A DNA stretch of 64,000 nt from Streptomyces venezuelae ATCC 10712 (lineage in GTDB: Bacteria > Actinomycetota > Actinomycetes > Streptomycetales > Streptomycetaceae): contig NZ_CP029197.1 of NCBI RefSeq assembly GCF_008639165.1, positions 6,514,001-6,578,000 of the forward strand, read 5' to 3'. The position numbers were made by a program, and so were the translations under genes. The notes under the pieces were generated by a model. It made no database searches. It was not told where the DNA came from and worked only from the letters and a program-made list of their open reading frames with translations. Positions 18,845-25,433 of this stretch are shown piece after piece (positions within the stretch are counted from its first letter, which is position 1; every line of letters begins with the position of its first letter).

Positions 18845-19503
18845 GCGCACGGACCGACGGACCCACGGTGACGGTCGAGGTGCACGCGGACTACGCGTGC
18901 GCCTGGAGCAGGCTCGGCGTCCACCGCTTCCACCAGGCCGTCGCCCGGCTCGGCGACGCCGCCGGGCGGATCGAACTGGTCCACCGCGCCTACCGGCTCG
19001 CGCCCGACTTCCCCGACGAGCCCCGGCTGTCGGTCGAGGCGCTGGCCGAGATGTTCGGCGGCCGGGCCCAGGTCGACGCGATGTTCGCCGAGATGACGGC
19101 GATGGGCGCCGCCGAGGGGGTCGCGTACCGCTTCGATCGCGTCCTCGAGGTCAACACCCTGGCCGCCCACCGGCTCGTCTGGCTGGCCCGCCAGGAATCG
19201 CCCGCCGTTGCGGCCGGGCTGGCCGTCGCGCTCTTCGACGCGCACTTCCACGACGGGGTGAACATCGCCGACCACGAGGAGCTCGTCACCCTCGCCGAGA
19301 AGGCGGGCCTGCCCGCCGACCGCGTGCGGACGTTCCTCGCCTCGGCGGAGGGCACCGCGGAGGTACTGGCCGAGGACGCCGAGGCCCGCGCGAAGGGCGT
19401 CACCGCGGTCCCGACCTTCGTCCTCCCGTCCGGCGAGCCCCTCCGCGGCGTGACCTCGACGGACGAGATCCACACGGCCCTGGTACGCGCCCTCGCCGAC
19501 TGA
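18841..19503 (+). CDS. DsbA/FrnE-like thioredoxin-fold protein with CxxS
   Basis: 220-residue DsbA-family protein of the FrnE (2-hydroxychromene isomerase-like) branch: VEVHADYACAWSRLGVHRF at the N-terminus, an all-helical insertion (residues 60-170), and the cis-proline segment VTAVPTFVLPSG. The usual CPWC is replaced by C-A-W-S, leaving one cysteine, so it may act as a glutathione/mycothiol-type isomerase or reductase rather than a dithiol oxidase. It is translationally coupled to the multicopper oxidase. Confidence 0.8.
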   Translation: MSARTDGPTVTVEVHADYACAWSRLGVHRFHQAVARLGDAAGRIELVHRAYRLAPDFPDEPRLSVEALAEMFGGRAQVDAMFAEMTAMGAAEGVAYRFDRVLEVNTLAAHRLVWLARQESPAVAAGLAVALFDAHFHDGVNIADHEELVTLAEKAGLPADRVRTFLASAEGTAEVLAEDAEARAKGVTAVPTFVLPSGEPLRGVTSTDEIHTALVRALAD

Positions 19504-19535
19504 CGGGGAGGGGGCGCGGGGCCGCGCGAACGAGC

Positions 19536-19700
19536 GGTCACCGGGGGCGGGCGGCCGGGCGGGCCGATTGACCACCGGGGGCGGGCGGCCGCTCGGCCGA
19601 CTGACCACCGGCCCCGGGTGGCCGCTCGGACGGCGGTCAGCCGGGGAGGGACGGCCGCTCGGGCGAGCGGTCACCGGGGCGGGCGGCCGGGCGGGCCGCC
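19536..19700. repeat. Five imperfect 31-34-bp tandem repeats
   Basis: Units start at about 19536, 19570, 19603, 19636 and 19670; each has a GACCACCGGGGGCGGGCGGC-like core followed by CGCTCGG. They lie in the 560-bp space between the DsbA-like gene and doxX. They would read in frame as an 11-residue repeat, but no credible gene start supports translation. Confidence 0.7.
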
Positions 19701-19783
19701 CGCCCCTGGTGCTCTCGCGGCCCGGGCGGCGGCCGGGCCAGCCGCTGGTCCGGGCCGGCGGAGGTGCCGTGGAAGCCGGGCCG

Positions 19784-19966
19784 TCAGGTCGGATCCTCGT
19801 CGTTCTCGCGGGGTGGGTACTCGCCGCGTTGTTCCTCGCGGCCCAGGCCCGGGGACTGGTCCTTCGCGGTGGTGCCGTGCTCGTCCTTCAGGGACGCTCG
19901 CCTGCGGCGTTGTCTCGTCTCCTCCGCCTGGCGGCGCGCCTCCGTGCCGTCGCCGCGGCGGCTCAT
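19784..19966 (-). CDS. Small hydrophilic hypothetical protein
   Basis: 60-residue, highly charged protein (MSRRGDGTEARRQAEETRQR at the start, many Glu/Arg, no hydrophobic segment). GGGAG lies 8 bases before the ATG. It is downstream of, and in the same direction as, the DoxX gene. Composition resembles small actinobacterial basic proteins of unknown function. I recognise no family. Confidence 0.45.
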   Translation of the reverse strand: MSRRGDGTEARRQAEETRQRRRRASLKDEHGTTAKDQSPGLGREEQRGEYPPRENDEDPT

Positions 19967-20063
19967 GAGGCCCGCTCCCGGTGGTGTGCCACGTCCCGTA
20001 TCAGCGAAGTGTTCATACGGGACGACTCCCCGCGTCCGCGGCTCCGAAACGGCCCGGGCGGGG

Positions 20064-20582
20064 TCACACCGCCGGCAGCCCCTGGTCCCGGGGGTGGGTC
20101 GTCACCACGACCACGCCCGCGAGCAGGACCACGTTCTTGACGACGAACTCGCCCACCAGCGTGAGCAGCAGCGGGTTGGAGTGGGCGAAGGCCGCCGACG
20201 GGGTGAGGACGAGCACCGAGAAGGTGCCGCAGAGGTGGCCGGTGAGCACCGGCAGGGCCAGCGCGCGGGCGCGCCCCGAGACCAGCCAGAGGCCGAGGGC
20301 CACCTCCGTCCAGCCGAGCGCGGGCACGAACCAGCCGCCCACCGGGAACGGCAGGACGTCGACGACGAGGGCGGCCGCCGGGCTGAGCCCGATGACCTTG
20401 AGCACCCCGAACCACACGAACACCCCGCCGAGGCCCGCCCTGAGCATGACCAGGCCGTGCCGGTGCAGCCGGGGCGCGAGCCGGTCGAAGCGGCCGAGGG
20501 GGGCCTGCGGGGCGGAGAGCGGGGCGGCGGGGGCCGCCGTGGCGGTGGGGGTCGCGGGTATCACCTGGGATGAAACGGTCAT
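20064..20582 (-). CDS. DoxX-like/DUF417-type membrane protein
   Basis: 172-residue protein with four hydrophobic segments: roughly GVFVWFGVLKVIGLSP, GWTEVALGLWLVSG, LPVLTGHLCGTFSVLVLTP and FVVKNVVLLAGVVVV. The order is typical of DoxX/YkgB membrane proteins linked to quinone or thiol stress responses. A Pro/Ala-rich N-terminal tail of about 30 residues precedes them. It is encoded divergently from the haloperoxidase gene, across a 330-bp gap. The specific function is unknown. Confidence 0.7.
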   Translation of the reverse strand: MTVSSQVIPATPTATAAPAAPLSAPQAPLGRFDRLAPRLHRHGLVMLRAGLGGVFVWFGVLKVIGLSPAAALVVDVLPFPVGGWFVPALGWTEVALGLWLVSGRARALALPVLTGHLCGTFSVLVLTPSAAFAHSNPLLLTLVGEFVVKNVVLLAGVVVVTTHPRDQGLPAV

Positions 20583-20912
20583 GCGCGGGCATCTCCATCA
20601 CGAGTCGTCGCAGGGGCCGGGCGGGGCCGGGCGGGCGGGATCGAGGCCGGGTGGGACGGAGCCGGGCGGCGGACCGTTCGGATCGCGCCGAATCCCGGCA
20701 GGAGGGTCGGACGCCGTGGGGCCACGCTAACCACGCTCCGAGGACCCCCGCGACGCCCATCGCTTCCTTGCATGCCCGCGATGGAAGAAGTCGATCGGCC
20801 GTTGCCGGACGCGATCAATTCTCGCCAGCCTGAGCACTGTTCGAGTTTGTGTTTGGTCCACGGGCCCGAACCGCGTCCATCCGCTCCCGGCACCATGCGA
20901 AGGAATCCACGG
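20583..20912. other. 330-bp intergenic region between doxX-like and haloperoxidase genes
   Basis: No credible gene. The part near doxX is a G-rich (C/G)GGGCGGG tract; the right part (about 20800-20870, around GATCAATTCTCGCC and GTTCGAGTTTGTGTTTGG) is the most AT-rich stretch locally and probably holds the divergent promoters. I could not define -35/-10 boxes with confidence. Confidence 0.5.
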
Positions 20913-22463
20913 ATGTCCCACCGACCCGCCGCCCCCGCCACCTCCACGACCGCCGCGGCCCGCACACCGCTCACCCGGCGCCGGGTGCTCACCACCTCGG
21001 CCGCCGCGGCCGGGGCGTTCGCGCTGCCCGGCACGGCGGCCTGGGCCGTCCCCACCAGCTTCGAGGCCGAGACGCGCACCGGTCGCCGCCGCCCGGGCGC
21101 CGTCACCGACCCCAGCGTCGTCATCCGCTGGAACCAGGCCGCGATGGACGCGATCCTCGGCCGCTACCAGGCCGCCGGCAACCGCTTCGGGCCCGCCACG
21201 GTGAACGCCCGCGCCCTCGCGATCGTCCACAACGCCATCTACGACGCCTGGGCCTGTTACGACCGCTGTGCCGTCGGCACCCGCTTCGGCGGCGCCCTGC
21301 GCCGCCCCCGCGCCGAGCGCACCCTCGACAACAAGAACGAGGCCATCAGCTACGCGGCCCACCTCGCCCTGCTCGACCTGTTCCCCGAGTACAAGGTCGC
21401 CATCGACAACATGCTGCGCAGCCTCGGCCACGACCCGGAGCTGACGAACCCGCGCCGCAACAGCCCCGCCTGGATCGGCCGCCGTACCGCGCAGGCCGTC
21501 CTCGACTACCGGCACGCCGACGGCGCCAACCAGCTCGGCACCCCCGCCTACACCGACACCACCGGCTACCAGCCGCGCAATGCCCCGCAGATCGCCGGGG
21601 CCTTCGACCCGTCCACGGTCACGGAGCCGGCGCACTGGACCCCGCTGATCGTCGGCGGCAAGACGCAGCGCTACCTCACCCCGCAGTTCGCGGTGATGCA
21701 GCCCTTCGCGCTGAGCCGCCCCGACCAGTTCACGGTCGCGGCCCCGCCCGCGTACCCCTCGGTGCGGATGACCGCCGCCATCGAGGAACTCCTCGACATC
21801 AGCGCGAATCTGACGGACGAGCAGAAGGCGATCGCCGAGTTCTGGCTCAACGACGACGTCACCCCGCCCGGCGCCCAGCAGATGTGGGGCCGGTACGTCT
21901 CCGCCCGCGACGGGCACGGCGTCGACGAGGACGCCCAGATATTCTTCGGCCTCAACATGGCCGAGTGCGACGCCGCCATCGGCTCCTGGGCGGTCAAGCG
22001 CGACTACGACTTCGCCCGGCCCTCCACCCTCATCCCGTACGACCAGCGCGGCCGGCAGATCCGCTCCTGGGGCGGCCCCGGCCAGGGCACCGTCACCATG
22101 GACGGCGTCGACTGGCAGGCGTACGTGGCCGTTCCGCCGTTCCCGGCCACCGTCTCCGGGCACAGCACCTTCTCCGGCGCCGCCGCCGAGTTCCTGCGCC
22201 GCTTCACCGGCTCGGACTCCTTCGGCGACTCGTACCGCTTCAAGGCCGGCGCCTCCACCGTCGAGCCCGGCCTCACCCCGCGCACCGACGTCGTGCTGAC
22301 CTGGCCGACCTTCAGCGAGGCCGCGCACCAGGCCGGCATCTCCCGGGTGTACGGCGGCATGCACTGGAGCTTCGACAACGAGCCCGGCATCGAGATGGGC
22401 CACCGCATCGGCAAGGTCGTCCACCGGCAGGCCATGCGCTACTTCGGCGGCACCCACCGCTGA
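20913..22463 (+). CDS. Vanadium-dependent haloperoxidase/PAP2-family enzyme, Tat-exported
   Basis: 516-residue protein of the vanadium haloperoxidase/PAP2 superfamily. The metal/phosphate-site motifs are at the C-terminus: SGHSTFSGAAAEFLRRF and GGMHWSFDNEPGIEMG; the upstream region supplies a candidate basic residue in VKRDYDFARPSTLIPYD. A twin-arginine signal, TRRRVLTTSAAAAGAFALPG, and a probable AWA cleavage site indicate export. Starts: ATG at 20913 has AAGGA 8 bases upstream; ATG at 20895 is an alternative. It may oxidise halide or act as an acid phosphatase; sequence alone does not decide. Confidence 0.82.
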   Translation: MSHRPAAPATSTTAAARTPLTRRRVLTTSAAAAGAFALPGTAAWAVPTSFEAETRTGRRRPGAVTDPSVVIRWNQAAMDAILGRYQAAGNRFGPATVNARALAIVHNAIYDAWACYDRCAVGTRFGGALRRPRAERTLDNKNEAISYAAHLALLDLFPEYKVAIDNMLRSLGHDPELTNPRRNSPAWIGRRTAQAVLDYRHADGANQLGTPAYTDTTGYQPRNAPQIAGAFDPSTVTEPAHWTPLIVGGKTQRYLTPQFAVMQPFALSRPDQFTVAAPPAYPSVRMTAAIEELLDISANLTDEQKAIAEFWLNDDVTPPGAQQMWGRYVSARDGHGVDEDAQIFFGLNMAECDAAIGSWAVKRDYDFARPSTLIPYDQRGRQIRSWGGPGQGTVTMDGVDWQAYVAVPPFPATVSGHSTFSGAAAEFLRRFTGSDSFGDSYRFKAGASTVEPGLTPRTDVVLTWPTFSEAAHQAGISRVYGGMHWSFDNEPGIEMGHRIGKVVHRQAMRYFGGTHR

Positions 22464-22492
22464 CCCGGGCAGGCCCGTCCCGCGGCGGACAC

Positions 22493-22510
22493 CGCGCCCC
22501 GCGGGGCGCG
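22493..22510 (+). terminator. GC palindrome after haloperoxidase
   Basis: Perfect 18-bp palindrome CGCGCCCCGCGGGGCGCG, 30 bp past the haloperoxidase stop, inside a 194-bp C-rich gap of degenerate CCCGCCCGTCC repeats. A possible terminator separating the haloperoxidase from the HPP gene. Confidence 0.45.
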
Positions 22511-22657
22511 CCGCCCGCCCGGCCCCACCCGCCCGCCGCGCGCGCCGCACCCCTTCCGTCGTCCGTCCGGCGCGCGGCGGGCCCGCCGCCCGCCCTGCCC
22601 GTCCCGCCCGGCCGTCCCGCCCGCCCGTCCCGCCCGTCGCGCCAAGGAGAGAACACC

Positions 22658-23197
22658 GTGAGCAACCAGACCCAGACCCCCGCGGGCACGGCGACCCCGC
22701 CCGCCCGCAGCCGCTGGGCGGGCGGCGCACCGCCCTTCCCCGGCGGCCGGCCCGCCGCCCTCGGCACCCTCGCCACCGTCGTGTCGCTGGTCGTCCTGGT
22801 CGCCCTCGGCGAGGCCACCGGCCATCTGCTGATGATCGCCCCGCTCGCCGCCACCGCCATGATCATCTGCAGCACCCCGGTGCTGCCCCCGGCCCAGCCC
22901 CGGGGCGTGATGCTCGGCCAGGTCGGCTCCGGCGTCCTCGGACTCGCCGCCGTCGCCCTCTTCGGCCACTCCCTCTGGGTCGCCGCCGTCGCCGCCGGAC
23001 TCAGCGTCGGCCTCATGCTGCTCCTCCGGGCCGTCCACGCGCCCGCCGCCGCCACCGCCGTTCTCGCCGTCCTCCAGGACCCCGACCCGCTGCGCTTCCT
23101 CGTCCTGCTCGCGGTCGGCAGCGCCCTGCTCGTCCTGGTGGGCGTGATCGCCTCCCGGCTCGGCGTGATCGGCAAGTACCCGACGTACTGGTGGTGA
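22658..23197 (+). CDS. HPP-family integral membrane protein
   Basis: 179-residue protein with about four to five transmembrane segments. After a Pro-rich cytoplasmic N-terminus come LGTLATVVSLVVLVALGEAT, LLMIAPLAATAMIICSTP, GVLGLAAVALFGHSLWVAAV and LVLLAVGSALLVLVGVIASR. HHAPAAATA-like (VHAPAAATAVLAVL) and P-L-A-A-T-A motifs match the HPP family, some members of which transport nitrite in cyanobacteria. GTG is preceded by AAGGAG 9 bases upstream. It heads the co-directional block that ends at 30411, so it may serve that pathway. Confidence 0.75.
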   Translation: MSNQTQTPAGTATPPARSRWAGGAPPFPGGRPAALGTLATVVSLVVLVALGEATGHLLMIAPLAATAMIICSTPVLPPAQPRGVMLGQVGSGVLGLAAVALFGHSLWVAAVAAGLSVGLMLLLRAVHAPAAATAVLAVLQDPDPLRFLVLLAVGSALLVLVGVIASRLGVIGKYPTYWW

Positions 23198-23269
23198 CCC
23201 CCGCACCCCGGTGGTGAACCCCCGACCGTCCGCCCGTACCTCCGCGTACCGACCCTCAACGGAGCTCTC

Positions 23270-24184
23270 GTGAACCGAGACAGACTGCTCGTCAGCTGCG
23301 AGCAGATCATGGAACAGCTGCGGAACCCCGCGGCCGGGGACGCGCACACGGTCCTCGTCGAGATCACCGACGGCGGCAGCCGACTGGGCCGGATCCCCGG
23401 CTCCGTACGCCTCGACTGGACCGGCGACCTCCAGGACCCGGTGCGCCGCGACGTCATCGGGCCCGCCGCCTTCGCCGAACTCCTCGGCCGGCACGGCATA
23501 TCGCCCGACCACACCGTCGTCTTCCTCAGCGGCAACAACAACTGGTGGGCCGCCGCCGGATACTGGCAGTTCGCCCTCTACGGCCACCGGAACCTGCGCG
23601 TCCTCGACGGCGGCCGGCTCCGCTGGGAGGCGCTCGGCGCGCCCCTCACCCACGAGGTCCCCGAGCGCGAGCCCGTCGACTACCCCGTACCGGCCGCCGT
23701 CGACGAGACGATCCGCGCCCGCCGCGAGGACATGCTCGACCACATCGGCCGCCACCAGCTCCTCGACGTCCGCTCCCTGGAGGAGTACCTCGGGCAGAGC
23801 AACACCCCGCCCGGCGTCCCCGAGGACCTCGGCGTGCGCTGCGGCCACGCCCTCTCCGCCGAGCACATCCCCTGGCACACCGCCGTCCGCCCCGACGGCA
23901 CCTTCCGCGACGACGTCGAACTCGCCGCCGCCTACGCCGGCGTGCGCACCGACGCCCCGACCGTCGTCTACTGCCGCGTCGGCTGGCGCTCCGCGCACAG
24001 CTGGTTCGTCCTCAGCGAGCTGCTCGGCCTGCCCGACATCCGCAACTACGACGGCGCCTGGCGCGAGTTCGGCTCGCTCATCGGCGCCCCCATCGTCAAC
24101 GGACCCCAGCCCTGGGGCCCCGACGGCATCCCGTCCATCGTCGCCCAGCGCGACGCCGACTCGGAGGTCCGCGCCCATGCCTGA
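23270..24184 (+). CDS. Two-domain rhodanese (thiosulfate sulfurtransferase)
   Basis: 304-residue tandem rhodanese. The N-terminal domain is inactive: its loop reads VVFLSGNNNWWAAAGYWQF, with no cysteine. The C-terminal domain keeps the active-site Cys in VVYCRVGWRSAHSWFVL; family members often have CRIGERS here, so the loop is CRVGWRS with Trp replacing Glu. LLDVRSLEEYLGQ marks the start of domain two. It would transfer sulfane sulfur from thiosulfate or a persulfide to a thiol acceptor. It overlaps the following cupin gene by 8 bp and is probably co-expressed with it. Confidence 0.85.
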   Translation: MNRDRLLVSCEQIMEQLRNPAAGDAHTVLVEITDGGSRLGRIPGSVRLDWTGDLQDPVRRDVIGPAAFAELLGRHGISPDHTVVFLSGNNNWWAAAGYWQFALYGHRNLRVLDGGRLRWEALGAPLTHEVPEREPVDYPVPAAVDETIRARREDMLDHIGRHQLLDVRSLEEYLGQSNTPPGVPEDLGVRCGHALSAEHIPWHTAVRPDGTFRDDVELAAAYAGVRTDAPTVVYCRVGWRSAHSWFVLSELLGLPDIRNYDGAWREFGSLIGAPIVNGPQPWGPDGIPSIVAQRDADSEVRAHA

Positions 24185-24602
24185 CGTGACCGTCTTCCGC
24201 AACGTGCTCCGCAACGGCTTCGACCAGACCGACCTGCCCTGGGTGCCCTGGGCCGAACCCGGCCGCGTCGGCGTCGAGTACGTGGTGCTCTGGGGACCCG
24301 ACCCGGCCGAGGACGAGGACTCCGCCTCCCTGCTGCTGCGCTTCCCGCCCGGCGCGCACGGAGACTTCCACGAGCACCTCGGCCACGAGCTGATGCTCGT
24401 CCTCGACGGCACCCTCGACCACAGCGACGGGCGCCGGTTCCACCGCGGCGACCTCGTCGTCGAGGAACCGGGCACCCGGCACCAGATGTCCAGCGCCGAG
24501 GGCTGCACCGTCCTCGCCGTCCGCGCCCGCCCCGCCGCCCCCCGCACCCCGGAGGACGGCGAGATCACCACCGGCGTCGGCGCGGGAGCCACCTCCGCCT
24601 GA
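24177..24602 (+). CDS. Cupin-domain protein
   Basis: 141-residue single cupin. The metal-binding pattern is kept in HGDFHEHLGHELMLVLDG (His, His, Glu) and EEPGTRHQMSS (distal His). It could be a small-molecule dioxygenase, an isomerase or a metal-dependent sensor; thiol dioxygenases share this fold and the rhodanese neighbour makes a sulfur substrate conceivable. ATG overlaps the rhodanese 3' end. The C-terminal ~25 residues are a Pro/Gly/Ala tail. Confidence 0.75.
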   Translation: MPDVTVFRNVLRNGFDQTDLPWVPWAEPGRVGVEYVVLWGPDPAEDEDSASLLLRFPPGAHGDFHEHLGHELMLVLDGTLDHSDGRRFHRGDLVVEEPGTRHQMSSAEGCTVLAVRARPAAPRTPEDGEITTGVGAGATSA

Positions 24603-24959
24603 GCCGCCCGCACCGCCCCGAGGCCGCCGCGCCCGTCAGGGCCCGGTGGCCTCGCCCACGCCCGCGCGCCCGTCTCCCCGGTCGGCCCGCGACCGGGCGC
24701 GACCGGGCCGTGGCCGGGCACCCGCACGCGCACCCGCCCGCGTCCCACGCACCGCACCGCACCGCGCACACCGCACTTCAGGGCGCGCACGGCACGTCGC
24801 CCCGCGCATCCGCGTGCCCTACGCACCTTGCACCACGTGCCACGCACCACCCATCAGGCACCACGCGCCACTCACCACGCACCGCACCCGTCCGGGCGCG
24901 CCCGCCCCACGTCGCCGCGCCCGCGACCAGCCGCACCTTCACCCTTCCGGAGAGACGCC
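24603..24959. other. 357-bp C/A-rich leader before the mutase genes
   Basis: No credible gene on either strand. From about 24735 to 24940 the top strand is dominated by CAC/CGCACC words, with strong C-over-G skew. I searched by eye for a cobalamin riboswitch core and found none. It may be a long leader for the B12-dependent mutase genes. Confidence 0.5.
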
Positions 24960-25433
24960 ATGACCCCGTCCGCACGGCCCCAGCCCCTGCGCAGTCCCGA
25001 GCCCTCCCGCCGGGTCCTGCTCACCACCGGTTCCTCCGACGCCCACACCTGGAACCTCGTCCACCTCCAGCTCTTCCTGGAGGAGCACGGCCACTCCGTG
25101 CTCAACCTCGGCCCCTGCGTCCCCGAGCAGCTGCTCGTCGACACCGCCCGGATGACCAGCCCCGACCTGGTCGTCCTCTCCTCCGTCAACGGCCACGGCC
25201 ACCAGGACGGGCTGCGCGCGGCCCGCGCCCTGCGCGCCGACCGCAAGACCCGCACCGTCCCGATGGTCATCGGCGGGCTCCTCGGCATCTCCCCGGAGGG
25301 CGCCGAGACCCGTACCGCCGAACTCCTCGACGCCGGATACGACGAGGTGTACGCGGACGGGACCCCGCCCACCGCCCTGCTGCGCCGGCTGGCCGGCCTC
25401 GGTGGCGCGTGTACCGGGCGGGCCGCGGCTTGA
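24960..25433 (+). CDS. Cobalamin-binding subunit of a glutamate mutase-like enzyme
   Basis: 157-residue B12-binding domain that aligns from memory with glutamate mutase sigma (GlmS/MutS) over its whole length. TTGSSDAHTWNLVHLQLF carries the lower-ligand histidine; LVVLSSVNGHGHQDGLR matches the SS-x-G-x-G segment, VIGGLLGIS is the nucleotide-tail loop, and DAGYDEVYADGTPP matches the GlmS C-terminus. The family motif DxHxxG reads DAHTWN, so the cobalt-binding His stays but the Gly is Asn. ATG has GGAGAG 6 bases upstream. The stop overlaps the next start. Confidence 0.85.
   Translation: MTPSARPQPLRSPEPSRRVLLTTGSSDAHTWNLVHLQLFLEEHGHSVLNLGPCVPEQLLVDTARMTSPDLVVLSSVNGHGHQDGLRAARALRADRKTRTVPMVIGGLLGISPEGAETRTAELLDAGYDEVYADGTPPTALLRRLAGLGGACTGRAAA

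Noticed and set aside
19568..20140. Long rightward open frame over the 33-bp repeats
   Set aside because: Starts with TTG inside the tandem repeat, has repeat-derived low complexity, and runs antisense through the small minus-strand gene; no ribosome site.
24603..24959. Cobalamin riboswitch before the B12-dependent mutase
   Set aside because: No B12-box-like core or flanking stems were visible in the C/A-rich leader.
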